Below, one piece after another: positions 23,245-31,116 of a stretch of DNA of 31,222 bases. The position numbers were made by a program, and so were the translations under genes. A model generated the notes under the pieces. It made no database searches, was not told the origin of the DNA, and saw only the letters and a program-made list of their open reading frames with translations. Source of the DNA: CAZCWM01 sp964622625 (lineage in GTDB: Bacteria; Planctomycetota; Phycisphaerae; Phycisphaerales; Phycisphaeraceae); NCBI GenBank assembly GCA_964622625.1, contig CAZUUQ010000030.1, forward strand, positions 1 through 31,222, in the 5' to 3' direction. Position 1 is the first letter of the stretch. Each line of letters opens with the position of its first letter.

Positions 23245-25569
23245 ACCCGCCAGGCGGTATGACCGAATGGGCCAGCCCGGCTTGGCCGTCGTGGTGATCT
23301 CGATGTCGCCTTGCTGCACCAGCGTCTCCACCAGCATGCCGAAGCTCTTGGAGTCCATCTTCATCCGCTTGAGCAGCACGCTGTGGGGCAGTTCGTTGCC
23401 CGGAGCGCTGCGGAGTTTCTCGACGGCCTTGAGGCACTCGGCGTGGAACGGGTTCTCCGCGACGTGGCCCGCCGCCATGAACAGCATCCGCCTGGTCTGG
23501 TGCATCACGAACGCCGACGCCCACTCGACGGCGGCTAGGCCGATGCGCGGCGACTGGTGGTTCTCGCTGATCGCGTACAAGAGCGCCAGCTTGCGGGTTT
23601 GCTCGCTGACACGGCCCCAGACCGTCGTGCCGACCGGATCGCTCTTGGCTTCCGCCTTGGTGTACTCAGCCTCGGCGGCCTTGCGCGTCTCGATCAACAG
23701 CCGCCTGGCCTCATCGGAGTGCTCGACGACGGCGGGCACGGGGTGGATGTCCAGCAGGTTGCCCCGGCGCTCGCCAGGCTGATAGTCCGCCCACCATTTG
23801 GCCGTCGCCAGCACTCGTGGCGGCGGCGGGTCGAGGCCCGGCTCCTGGCCCGCCGGTCGTGGTCCGGATTCGAGGATGAGCATGCGGGCAAAGAAGCCGT
23901 TGGTGAGCATCCGCTCGCTGAGGGCCTCGTAGTAGTGGTTGGGGATCGCCGTGCCGTAGATGACCAGGCAGGGCTGATCGATGACGCCCGGCGATTCCTT
24001 GCCAGCCTTGCGGCGCATGGGGAACACGCTGTTGGCCGACGAGTACATGGTCAGCATCGTGCCCATGATCGCTTCATGCCGGGCGTCCTTGGCCTTGTTG
24101 ATCGACTGGAGCATGCCGTCGATCTCGTCGGTCTGGAACAACATGCTGGGCGTCTGAAAGAGCGCGTCCTGCAAGCCCTCGCCACTGGCAAAGTGCAGCC
24201 CAAGGCAATCGGCCATGCCGACGGCGTGGAGCACGTCGTTGTTGACCTTGCGCGACTGGTCTTTGCCTGCGCTGGAGTGCGCCAACCCCAGCAGGTAGAT
24301 GTTGGTGCGGTTGTCACCGGGATCGCGGACTTTGCGGCCCGCAAGCACCGCCTGAAGCGCCAAGGCCCCGGCGAAAGCCATCACCGGATTGGGGTACGGC
24401 GCGATGGCCAGCGTGTGATCCATCACTTCGCTGATGAAGCCCGGCACGCGCAGCATCTCGGCGGGCATCGGCCCGGGGTCGGGAATCTCTGGGGCACGGG
24501 CGGCCTGTCCGCCGCACAGGGCCATTGTCTGGCCGAGATCGCCATTGTTCGACGGACAAGCACCGGGTGCGGCGGACATTCGCACAATCGCCGAGATGTC
24601 CGCCCCATGGGCGCTGTCCGCCAGAGAATCGCCCCCGTAGCCAGACAGTCGCAGAGAACTGGCGGCCTGTGCCCAATCGCCGCCGTGGTTCAAAAGCGTG
24701 TAGACCGAGAACGGCGAATAGGCCCGGTTCGGCTCGAACGGCGCGGCGTTGGCGCTGAAGACGTAGAAGACCCCGTCCTTCAGCGACGCCGACCAGCCCG
24801 AAGTCTTGCCGGGCCGCCGCCAATATTCGTTCTCGCCGGACTTCGCCAGCGACCAGCCGTGCTGTGCGAGCACAGCACGCACATCGCCGCGCATGTTGAA
24901 GTCATCACCCGGCCTGTCGGCGTTATGCGACGCACAGGCGGATTGTGCGGCCGACGATGGACCTCTCTGGCCGACAACGCCGTTGTGCGGCGGACAATCG
25001 ACCACCGGCGGCACATATTCGTTCAGTTCCCACGCTGTCCGCAGCAGAACGTCCCTCTCGGCCTCGGTCAGCACGGGTGGGTCGCACAGGTCGCCCTGGA
25101 TCACCTCATAGCCGGGCGTCGGCGCACAGAGGAAGAGGCCGCCTTCACCACGGGTCTCGATGAGCGTGACGATCTTGTCGCCATCACGGCGCTGGGCCAG
25201 CTTCATGTTGCCGCAGACCTCACGCTCGCAGAGGTAGCACACGTGCCGCCCGTCGCGCTGGGTCTTCTCGATGACCAGCTTCGCCAGCAGGTTGGGCGGG
25301 ATGCGTGCCGCCCAGGTCTCGAAGAGTTCGCCCCCGGCGTCGAAGTCGATCATCTCGGCGTTGTGCGACACACGCCCGCAGAGAATGCAGACCGCGTCCG
25401 GCCCGTTGGCGAACCAGGCGGACACCTCGGCCTCGGTGGGCAGCCGCTTGCGATACCGCTTCCACTGGCCCACCGCCGGGCGTTTCTCCGCACGTCGCGC
25501 AGGCAGAACGCACAGACCGGCGGCCAGGTAGTCCACGGCGGCGCTATGCAATGTGTCCTGCTCGATCAT
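23200..25569 (-). CDS. Bifunctional prim-pol / DUF3987 replication protein
   Basis: This roughly 789-residue protein is the likely replication initiator-primase. Residues about 1-180 fit the prim-pol domain: AAVDYLAAGLCVLPARRAEK, DAVCILCGR, and EMIDFDAGG with candidate catalytic acidic residues. A variable linker (about 190-370) carries Cys-rich repeats that reflect DNA-level repeats. Residues about 375-690 are the DUF3987 helicase-like region (MAFAGALALQAVLAGRKVRD, then YLLGLAHSSAGKDQSRKV with a Walker-like AGKDQS). The C terminus (about 715-785) looks like a winged helix. ATG 25569 shares one base with the helicase stop (TGATG); TTG 25572 is less likely. Confidence 0.9.
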   Translation of the reverse strand: MIEQDTLHSAAVDYLAAGLCVLPARRAEKRPAVGQWKRYRKRLPTEAEVSAWFANGPDAVCILCGRVSHNAEMIDFDAGGELFETWAARIPPNLLAKLVIEKTQRDGRHVCYLCEREVCGNMKLAQRRDGDKIVTLIETRGEGGLFLCAPTPGYEVIQGDLCDPPVLTEAERDVLLRTAWELNEYVPPVVDCPPHNGVVGQRGPSSAAQSACASHNADRPGDDFNMRGDVRAVLAQHGWSLAKSGENEYWRRPGKTSGWSASLKDGVFYVFSANAAPFEPNRAYSPFSVYTLLNHGGDWAQAASSLRLSGYGGDSLADSAHGADISAIVRMSAAPGACPSNNGDLGQTMALCGGQAARAPEIPDPGPMPAEMLRVPGFISEVMDHTLAIAPYPNPVMAFAGALALQAVLAGRKVRDPGDNRTNIYLLGLAHSSAGKDQSRKVNNDVLHAVGMADCLGLHFASGEGLQDALFQTPSMLFQTDEIDGMLQSINKAKDARHEAIMGTMLTMYSSANSVFPMRRKAGKESPGVIDQPCLVIYGTAIPNHYYEALSERMLTNGFFARMLILESGPRPAGQEPGLDPPPPRVLATAKWWADYQPGERRGNLLDIHPVPAVVEHSDEARRLLIETRKAAEAEYTKAEAKSDPVGTTVWGRVSEQTRKLALLYAISENHQSPRIGLAAVEWASAFVMHQTRRMLFMAAGHVAENPFHAECLKAVEKLRSAPGNELPHSVLLKRMKMDSKSFGMLVETLVQQGDIEITTTAKPGWPIRSYRLAGGVNLQGETSPGGEA
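24500..25015. repeat. Two clusters of short GTGCGGCGGACA-type repeats inside the prim-pol gene
   Basis: A loose unit (A/G)TTGTGCGGCGGACAATCG recurs in both orientations, mainly at 24500-24640 and 24905-25000. Examples (+ strand): GTTGTGCGGCGGACAATCG near 24983, ATTGTGCGGCCGACGATGG near 24942, ATTGTTCGACGGACAAG near 24544, GGTGCGGCGGACATTCG near 24567, and inverted TGTCCGCCGCACA near 24507. They fall in the poorly conserved linker of the protein. They may be a second set of origin repeats, as in lambda O, or small inserted palindromes. Confidence 0.55.
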
Positions 25570-27257
25570 CAAAAGGGAATCTCCTCATCTGGCGGCCCCA
25601 CGTACGCCGGCAGATCCCCGTCGTCGTACTCGTCGCTGCCATCCAGGAGCGGCGGGATCGGGCCGAGTTGGTGCTTGGTGATGCGGTCGTACTTCTCGCC
25701 GCTGACCGACCGGACTGTGATCGCCAAGGTCGGGGCGATGCCGCCCGCTTCGCAGATGTCCACCGCCTGCTGGGACGACTGCGGGAACGGCTCGTGTGAC
25801 CGTGCCTTCCACCACGCCTCGGCCTTGGCGCGGGCGTAACCGGTGTGCTCGAAGCAGACCCACTCGCTGCGGTGGTCGTTGAAGCCCACCCGGTAGTCCA
25901 CCCGCATGCTGCGAGGATGGTCTTCTGCCGCGTCGCGTTTCACATGAACGCTGTAGTAGACATCCTGGACCTCGTACTCGGTCTCGGTCACCTCGCCGGA
26001 GAGGATTCCCGCCGTGGACGCCTCTTGATCGTGTTGCTCGCGCTTGGGCGGCGGAAACTCGTATCCACACTCCGGGCAGAGGCTGTAGGCGGCGTGAATC
26101 ACTGCCTGGCACTGCGGGCACTCTTTCGCGGGCGCTTCACCGCCCCCTGAGCTGCGGTCCCTGATCTCCAGGGCGTCGACCGGCCCATGCCGCAGGATGT
26201 TGCCGCCAAAGTCCAGAACGAGGCAGTTGTCCTTCGTCGGGTCCAGCCGGAAACCCCGACCCACCATCTGGTAGTAGAGGCCCGGCGAGTTCGTCGGCCG
26301 CAATAGCGCCACACAGTCGATGTTGGGCGCGTCAAAGCCGGTGGTCAGGACGTTGACGTTGACGAGGTACTTGAGAGCGCCGTCCTTGAACCGCTTGAGT
26401 GTCTCGGTCCGCTCGAACGGCAACGTGTCGCCACAGACGAACCCGCACTCGTGGCCGATCTCGCCAAGCACACGCTGGACGTGCAGGGCGTGCTGCACAC
26501 CGGCGGCAAAGATCAGCACCGAGTGCCGGTCCTGGGTCTGGTCAACAATCTCGCGGCAGGCCGACCGCACCAGCGAGTCGTCATCCATCAAGGCCTCGAC
26601 CTCGCCAGCGATGAACTCACCGCCCCGGATGTGCAGGCCGGACGTGTCCACCTTGCGCCGACCGGCCTTGGTCTTCAGCGGACAGAGGTAGCCTTGCACG
26701 ATCAGTTCGCGCACGCCTACATCGAAGCAGACGTGGTTGAGCAGGTTCTCCGGGCCGCAGATCATCCCGCTGGTCATCCGGTAGGGTGTGGCCGTCAGGC
26801 CCACCAGGCGCACGTTGGGATTCACGATGCGTGCCTCGGACAGGAACGTGCGGTACATGCCCTCGCCATCTGGCGGCAGCATGTGGGCCTCGTCGATCAG
26901 GATCAGGTCGAACCGATCCAGTTCGGCGGCACGCCGATACACACTCTGAATCCCGGCCACGATGATCGGGTGTTCGGTGTCCCGGCTCTTCAGGCCCGCC
27001 GAGTAGACCCCGATGCGGTTCCACAGGTCCGGGGCCATCGCGTGCAATTTGTCGGCGGCCTGCTCGAGCAACTCCTTCACGTGCGCGAGAATCAGCACCC
27101 GCCCGTCCCATTGCTGGACGGCGTCGCGGCAGATCGTCGCCATGACCGGCGTCTTGCCCCCGGCGGTCGGGATGACCACGCATGGATGATCGTCCCGACG
27201 GCGCAGGTGGTCATACACGGCGGCGACCGCCTCGGTCTGGTATGGCCGAAGCTGCAT
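25569..27257 (-). CDS. SF2 DEAD/DEAH-box helicase
   Basis: This 562-residue helicase begins MQLRPYQTEAVAAVYDHLRR (Q-motif-like opening). Motifs follow in order: I PTAGGKT, II DEAH (LILIDEAHMLP), III TATP, later VNVLTTGFDAPNID and VI QMVGRGFR. A four-Cys zinc ribbon (CPQC, CPEC) at about 385-410 and a C-terminal 150-residue domain (VQDVYYSVHVKRDAAEDHP, then WVCFEHTGYARAKAEAWW) complete it, as in phage replication helicases. ATG 27257 forms TGATG with the preceding stop; ATG 27263 is a possible longer start. It unwinds DNA for replication or recombination. Confidence 0.94.
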   Translation of the reverse strand: MQLRPYQTEAVAAVYDHLRRRDDHPCVVIPTAGGKTPVMATICRDAVQQWDGRVLILAHVKELLEQAADKLHAMAPDLWNRIGVYSAGLKSRDTEHPIIVAGIQSVYRRAAELDRFDLILIDEAHMLPPDGEGMYRTFLSEARIVNPNVRLVGLTATPYRMTSGMICGPENLLNHVCFDVGVRELIVQGYLCPLKTKAGRRKVDTSGLHIRGGEFIAGEVEALMDDDSLVRSACREIVDQTQDRHSVLIFAAGVQHALHVQRVLGEIGHECGFVCGDTLPFERTETLKRFKDGALKYLVNVNVLTTGFDAPNIDCVALLRPTNSPGLYYQMVGRGFRLDPTKDNCLVLDFGGNILRHGPVDALEIRDRSSGGGEAPAKECPQCQAVIHAAYSLCPECGYEFPPPKREQHDQEASTAGILSGEVTETEYEVQDVYYSVHVKRDAAEDHPRSMRVDYRVGFNDHRSEWVCFEHTGYARAKAEAWWKARSHEPFPQSSQQAVDICEAGGIAPTLAITVRSVSGEKYDRITKHQLGPIPPLLDGSDEYDDGDLPAYVGPPDEEIPF

Positions 27258-27391
27258 CACCATGTGACCACCGCCGTCAGTGTTGCCGCCGCCAGCCAGT
27301 AGACGACCTTGCGCCAGTCGCCGCTGGGCATGTATGCCGCTGCGGCGCAGACGTCGAGGATGATCAGCAGAGTGGGAAAGACTTTCTGCAT
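27257..27391 (-). CDS. Small two-helix membrane protein
   Basis: This 44-residue protein has two hydrophobic segments (VFPTLLIILDVCAAAAYM and VVYWLAAATLTAVVTW) joined by a short polar GDWRK turn. Small proteins with this LLIILD...GDWR..YWLAA pattern occur beside phage helicase and RusA genes (recalled). ATG 27391 lies 2 bases after the RusA stop and the stop overlaps the helicase ATG, so it depends on coupled translation. It is probably an inner-membrane protein of unknown role. Confidence 0.68.
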   Translation of the reverse strand: MQKVFPTLLIILDVCAAAAYMPSGDWRKVVYWLAAATLTAVVTW

Positions 27392-27393
27392 GT

Positions 27394-27810
27394 TCAGTTC
27401 AGTTCCGGATTGAAGGAGTGCATTTCGCCCCCACAGACCGGACAGCGCCGCAGGGGCAGGTCCATGACATCCACCAGCAACCGGCCCTCCGGCACCACCT
27501 CGCGGCGGCGGGTGATGAGCAGGTCGATCTGGCTGTCGTCCTCGTAGATGCCTGCGTGCTCCAGTGCGTCGAGGGCAGGCTTTTGCAGGTTGTCCAGATC
27601 CCGGCGACGCCGATCGGGCGGAAACGCATCCATGCACAGCGCGATGCGCCCGCCTGAGGGCGGCTTTCGCGGGCCGTTGCCGCTGCCTCGGGCCAGGAGG
27701 GCGCAGACGTTCGTGCGGAACGTCCGGCCCTCCCGGCTGATCAAGGTGCGCGGCCCGACCCGACGCCAGTAATGGTTCACGCTGGGTGGGTACGGAAGCG
27801 TCATCACCAC
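27394..27810 (-). CDS. RusA-family Holliday junction resolvase
   Basis: This 138-residue endonuclease cuts four-way DNA junctions made during recombination and replication. RusA signatures are visible: LPYPPSVNHYWRR near the N terminus and RRDLDNLQKPALDALEHAGI followed by YEDDSQID, containing the catalytic aspartates. A C-terminal extension adds one CPVC knuckle (about 120-130). Three in-frame starts are stacked (GTG 27810, GTG 27807, ATG 27804) behind GGAGG; the first two are best spaced. Confidence 0.93.
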   Translation of the reverse strand: MVMTLPYPPSVNHYWRRVGPRTLISREGRTFRTNVCALLARGSGNGPRKPPSGGRIALCMDAFPPDRRRRDLDNLQKPALDALEHAGIYEDDSQIDLLITRRREVVPEGRLLVDVMDLPLRRCPVCGGEMHSFNPELN

Positions 27811-27820
27811 GGCGACCTCC

Positions 27821-28279
27821 TTATCGCTTCCACGGCGGGGTGTTGCTGGTCACCGGGGCCTGCTGCGGCTGGCCAGTGCTGGCGGCCTTGGGTTCGTATC
27901 CCTTGATCTCGTTGGTGAGCTCGCCGGTGTCCTCGCGCTTCTTGAGCTTCACGGTGATCACCAGCGGCAGGTTGTGCAGCTCGACGCTGTCGCGCGGCTG
28001 CATGACACCCACGGCGTGGCAGACGGCCGACAACTCCGACCTGGCGATCTTCACCGCCGTGGCGTTGGGGTTGTTGAGGTTCAGCCGTGCCCAGAGGACG
28101 CGGTTCTTGAACTCGCCCTCGATGATCGTGAACGTCATCTGCAGGTAGCTGCCGCTGCCGTTCTTCGTGGGCTTCATCTCGCTCTCGGTGATTGCGGCGA
28201 GGTACTTGCCCGCCGGGATCGGCTCGAAACTGCTGGTCGGCTCGACTTCGGTCGCGTTGAATCCATTCAGGTTCGCCAT
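27821..28279 (-). CDS. DUF669 family, probable ssDNA-binding protein
   Basis: This 152-residue protein has the DUF669 pattern: SSFEPIPAGKYLAAITESEM then KPTKNGSGSYLQMTFTIIEG, EFKNRVLWARLNLNNPNATA and VKIARSELSAVCHAVGV. The C terminus is a flexible Q/P/T tail ending PPWKR. Phage DUF669 proteins are encoded with Sak4-like recombinases and are thought to coat single-stranded DNA, as OB-fold proteins. AAGGAG precedes the start. It lies 2 bases after the Sak4-like gene. Confidence 0.9.
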   Translation of the reverse strand: MANLNGFNATEVEPTSSFEPIPAGKYLAAITESEMKPTKNGSGSYLQMTFTIIEGEFKNRVLWARLNLNNPNATAVKIARSELSAVCHAVGVMQPRDSVELHNLPLVITVKLKKREDTGELTNEIKGYEPKAASTGQPQQAPVTSNTPPWKR

Positions 28280-28281
28280 GT

Positions 28282-29109
28282 TCAGTTCTCCTTGCTGTTG
28301 TCAGAGTTCTGGTCAGCGCCGACCAGACGCAGGTGCGGCTTGGTGGGCTGCGGGTTGTTGGTGAGGGCCTGCATCAGAGCGGGCCACGAGAGAGGGAGTT
28401 CGGCGGGAAGATCGAAGCGGTTCTTCGCCACGCACGCCGGGCTGCCGACGGTGCGGAGGATGCGTTCGCCCCCGTCCTTGCCCAGGCCCGCCGCGATGGT
28501 GCGCTCGCGCCCGAATCCGCCGTCCTCAGTCTTGGTGATGATCTTCCGCGTGGCGAAGAGCACCGCGTCGGCCCACTCGGTCAGCAGCGCCGTCACGTGC
28601 TTATGCAGGCGCGGCGAGTACCGGTCGTAGGCGCTGAACTCCGGGTCCTCGAACTTCTCGACCTTTGCGTGGGCCAGGAGGATCACGCACATGCCGCGCT
28701 CGTTGCGAAGCGTGTTGAGGTCGCTCAGCAGTTTCCGCCAGTGCGTGAGGGCATGCGTGTAGCCCTTGGCGTAACCGCCATCGACCTTCTCGATGCTGGT
28801 GACGCCGTACTGCTCGCACAACACGTCCCAGACGAGGCGTTCGAGCCAGTCGGCCGAGTCGATAACGACCGTCTCGAAGTCGTGTTTCTCCTGGATCAGC
28901 GACCGCAGCGCCGAATCGACATCCGCCAGGCGGGTCGCCAGCGGGAAGCTGGCGCAGTCGATCTGGTCGAGGCCGTCTTCGGTGGGGATGAAGATCGGCG
29001 TGGGCGCACCGGCGGCGGTGGTCGACTTGCCGATGCCTTCGGTTCCGTAGATCAGGAGGCGCGGCGGGGAATGCCTGCGCCCGTGATGAATCTGTTGCAT
29101 CATGGTCAT
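28282..29109 (-). CDS. Sak4-like RecA-fold ATPase (AAA_24 type)
   Basis: This 275-residue ATPase has Walker A YGTEGIGKSTTA at about 22-33 and Walker B FETVVIDSADWLERLVW at about 78-94, followed by VILLAHAKVEKFEDPE and a RKIITKTEDGGFGRERTIAA hairpin. This is the phage Sak4/RecA-like single-strand annealing group. The C terminus (LPLSWPALMQALTNNP and a tail) is usual. ATG 29109 has GGAG 8 bases upstream; the longer ORF from 29391 overlaps the preceding gene and is a shadow. It works with the DUF669 protein, RecE-like exonuclease and RusA. Confidence 0.92.
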   Translation of the reverse strand: MTMMQQIHHGRRHSPPRLLIYGTEGIGKSTTAAGAPTPIFIPTEDGLDQIDCASFPLATRLADVDSALRSLIQEKHDFETVVIDSADWLERLVWDVLCEQYGVTSIEKVDGGYAKGYTHALTHWRKLLSDLNTLRNERGMCVILLAHAKVEKFEDPEFSAYDRYSPRLHKHVTALLTEWADAVLFATRKIITKTEDGGFGRERTIAAGLGKDGGERILRTVGSPACVAKNRFDLPAELPLSWPALMQALTNNPQPTKPHLRLVGADQNSDNSKEN

Positions 29110-29126
29110 GCGTGTTTCTCCGTGAC

Positions 29127-29411
29127 TCAGTTGAGGTACTGGGGCGGAAGCCAGGTCATGGCCTGGCGGCCAGAGACGGTGCAGTCGCGGGTCGGGCCGT
29201 TGCTGACCAGCTTGTCGGCCCGCAGTTCGGGCAGGCGTTTGTGAGCCTTGATGCCGGTTCGGGCCTCGATCTCGCGGGCGGTCAGGCCCGGCTGGTGTTT
29301 GACGACCGCCAGGCATAGATCGCGGTGGCGCTTGGCGCACCCGCAGGCCCGCACATGCCGCCCGGCCAGCGCCGAGGTCGGCGGATCGCATCTGCGATAG
29401 TTGCGGATCAT
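29127..29411 (-). CDS. Winged-helix DNA-binding protein
   Basis: This 94-residue protein has a Cys-containing basic N terminus (RHVRACGCAKRHRDLCLAVV) and a winged helix: GLTAREIEARTGIKAHKRLP, then ELRADKLVSNGPTRDCTVSG ending TWLPP. The wing loop and T-A-REI-EARTG helix-turn-helix are typical. ATG 29411 has AGGAG 8 bases upstream; the longer ORF reads through the tRNA-like element and is not real there. It may regulate early genes or assist replication. Confidence 0.82.
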   Translation of the reverse strand: MIRNYRRCDPPTSALAGRHVRACGCAKRHRDLCLAVVKHQPGLTAREIEARTGIKAHKRLPELRADKLVSNGPTRDCTVSGRQAMTWLPPQYLN

Positions 29412-29479
29412 GTCATTGCTCCTGATTGAGGGTTCATGGGTCACACATCTCGTCACGCTGGCCAGCGTGTGAAAGCCAA

Positions 29480-29543
29480 TGGCAGGTGCGGGAGTCGAAC
29501 CCGCGTCTCGGGACTTATGAGGCCCCGACAGCCCGGCCCTGCC
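29480..29543 (-). tRNA. tRNA-Met-like gene (CAT) with shortened D arm
   Basis: Read on the - strand (64 bases), GGCAGGG pairs with the 3' strand ACCTGCC at 6 of 7 positions. The anticodon arm has stem GGGGC/GTCCC and loop CTCATAA, anticodon CAT. The variable loop is GAGAC. The T arm is GCGGG-TTCGACT-CCCGC, followed by discriminator A. Only 10 bases lie between acceptor and anticodon stems, against about 19 normally, so the D arm is reduced or missing. It is in the early operon, same strand as its neighbours. Confidence 0.68.
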
Positions 29544-29610
29544 AGAAGCGCCCGAGGGGTGGCCGTCGCTTGATGGACTCGCCACAAGCCGCCCGGGCGC
29601 GAAGACATGC

Positions 29611-30432
29611 CTATGCGACATCGAGCACGCGAATCTCCTCGTAGCCCGTGGGCCACTCGTCATGCTGGCGACAGACCAACAGCCGACGGATCGCGGCCTC
29701 GTTCTCGCGCTGCGCGATGGCCAGCGTGTCGTCGCTGACGCGCCACACGCCGCACCTGAAGGGTTCCTTCTTCTCGACGGCGACGAGATGGACGGGAACC
29801 ATCTGGCCGTCGATCACTTGGGCTAGGACTGCGCGGTAGAACGCCATCTGCCGGTGGTAGCCGTAGCGCCGGGCGTCGGCCTCGAACCAGGTCAGGTCAT
29901 CGCAGGTCTTGAAGTCGACGATGCCCCGGTGCGGATGCACCCAGTCGATGCGAATCTGGCATGGCGTGCCGCAGTACTCTGCACGCACCACACCCTCGGA
30001 CCGGCCATACAGCAGCAAGTCCACGGCCTGGTTGTTCATGGCCACGCCGGAGGCCATCTGCTCGATCAGGTCCACCTGTTCGTGCGAAAGCACCGGCTTG
30101 CCCTGCACCTCGGCCCACTCGGCAAAGGCCTTCGTGCCCGAGCCGAATGGCTTGCCGGTCTTGGGATTCACCGGCCCGCCCAGGGCGAACGCCGTCTCAT
30201 AGGCCTCGCGGCCTTCGAGGATGCGGACGTGGGCGGCGCGACCGATCAGGTAGCTGGCCGAGTCGCCGTCCTCGACCAGCCCGATGCTCTTCTTGCGGTG
30301 CAGCCAGGGGCACTTGATGAAGTCCAGCAGTTGGTGGCTGCTGAGGAAGCGGTCCGCCTTGGCGTGGTATTCCCCGGCGGGTTCGACTTGCAGGATGCTC
30401 AGGTCAATGTTCACGTCCATGTGTTCGCTCAC
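29611..30432 (-). CDS. PD-(D/E)XK exonuclease, RecE-like (DUF3799 type)
   Basis: This 273-residue protein is the probable 5'-3' exonuclease of the phage recombination system. After an N-terminal SSHQLLDFIKCPWLHRKKS helix and YLIGRAAHVRILEG, the nuclease core shows IRIDWVHPHRGIVDFKTCDD, containing the D...(D)xK residues, then RRYGYHRQMAFYRAVLA, the usual Q-x-x-x-Y helix. Start GTG 30432 has GGAG 8 bases upstream; ATG 30420 is possible. The 46-bp conserved element lies 38-83 bases upstream. Confidence 0.93.
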   Translation of the reverse strand: MSEHMDVNIDLSILQVEPAGEYHAKADRFLSSHQLLDFIKCPWLHRKKSIGLVEDGDSASYLIGRAAHVRILEGREAYETAFALGGPVNPKTGKPFGSGTKAFAEWAEVQGKPVLSHEQVDLIEQMASGVAMNNQAVDLLLYGRSEGVVRAEYCGTPCQIRIDWVHPHRGIVDFKTCDDLTWFEADARRYGYHRQMAFYRAVLAQVIDGQMVPVHLVAVEKKEPFRCGVWRVSDDTLAIAQRENEAAIRRLLVCRQHDEWPTGYEEIRVLDVA

Positions 30433-30469
30433 GTTGGTGTCTCCAATCCTCTCCGGACCAGCTCGCCCC

Positions 30470-30515
30470 TGGCCGCCTTCTGTTACTTACCCGGCGCAGG
30501 GGCGAACTGGCGGAG
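30470..30515 (-). promoter_or_regulatory. 46-bp conserved non-coding element, copy 2
   Basis: Partner of 17315-17360 (37 of 46 identical, no gaps). It lies between the sigma factor stop and the exonuclease start. On the - strand it reads CCGCCAGTTC, 9 variable bases, CCGGGTAAGTAAC, then GAAGGCG after one base. The distance to the downstream start is similar at both sites, which favours a promoter or leader element. Confidence 0.6.
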
Positions 30516-30522
30516 AACGCGA

Positions 30523-31116
30523 TTACCGCAGGTAGTCGTCCATGCCCTTGGCCGCGAAGACCTCACGCAGTTGCGTCAGGTGCTTTTCGCGGAAGGTGCG
30601 ACGCGGGATACCCAGTTCGCGGGCGACCTGGGAGACGGACTTGGTCTGCAACATCTCGGCGACCTGCCGCAGTTCCGGCGTCAGGGCGTCGAGCACCGAA
30701 TCCATGTCGAGCTGGAGATGGGCGCGCTCCTCGGCGGGGCGCGCGTACTTGCCCGTGCGGATGTCCTGATCGTCCTGGCTGATGGTGGTCAGGCGCTGCA
30801 CCGGCTCGTCTTCGCCGGTGTCGATCTCCTCGTTGAGCGAGCAGACCTCGCGCCGATGGTCACGCATCTCCGCCTGGCGGTCGCGGAGCAGGTTGGAGAT
30901 CTTCCGCTCGACCAGGCGGGCGACGAACGTGTTGTAGGTCGCCTTGGCCGGGTCGAACTGGGGCAAGCGTTCCAGCAGGTCCACGATCAGGTCCTGCTTG
31001 ATGTCGTCCACGTCGTCCTGCGTGTAGCCCGCCTTGCCGACGAGTTGCCACGCCTTGTGATGGACGAGTTCGAGTGCGTAATCGGTCAGTTCACAACGCT
31101 TCGCATTGGTTTCCAT
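30523..31116 (-). CDS. Phage-encoded sigma-70 family factor
   Basis: This 197-residue protein has sigma region 2 at about 12-95 (YALELVHHKAWQLVGKAGYT, DDIKQDLIVDLLERLPQFDP, then NTFVARLVERKISNLLRDRQ). After an acidic linker comes sigma region 4 at about 145-190: ALTPELRQVAEMLQTKSVSQ, then VARELGIPRRTFREKHLTQL, a clear helix-turn-helix. Size fits ECF-like or phage sigma factors. ATG 31116 has GGAAGG 5 bases upstream; upstream sequence to 31173 in this frame has poor codon quality. It probably directs host RNA polymerase to phage promoters, perhaps the two 46-bp elements. Confidence 0.9.
   Translation of the reverse strand: METNAKRCELTDYALELVHHKAWQLVGKAGYTQDDVDDIKQDLIVDLLERLPQFDPAKATYNTFVARLVERKISNLLRDRQAEMRDHRREVCSLNEEIDTGEDEPVQRLTTISQDDQDIRTGKYARPAEERAHLQLDMDSVLDALTPELRQVAEMLQTKSVSQVARELGIPRRTFREKHLTQLREVFAAKGMDDYLR

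Noticed and set aside
22861..23262. Short ORFs on both strands across the iteron region
   Set aside because: They are low-complexity frames caused by the repeats and the CA/TG-rich stretch; none has a ribosome binding site or stable codon pattern.
23557..25839. Open frame of 760 codons on the + strand
   Set aside because: Antisense to the prim-pol/DUF3987 gene. The coding strand shows family motifs and coupled start.
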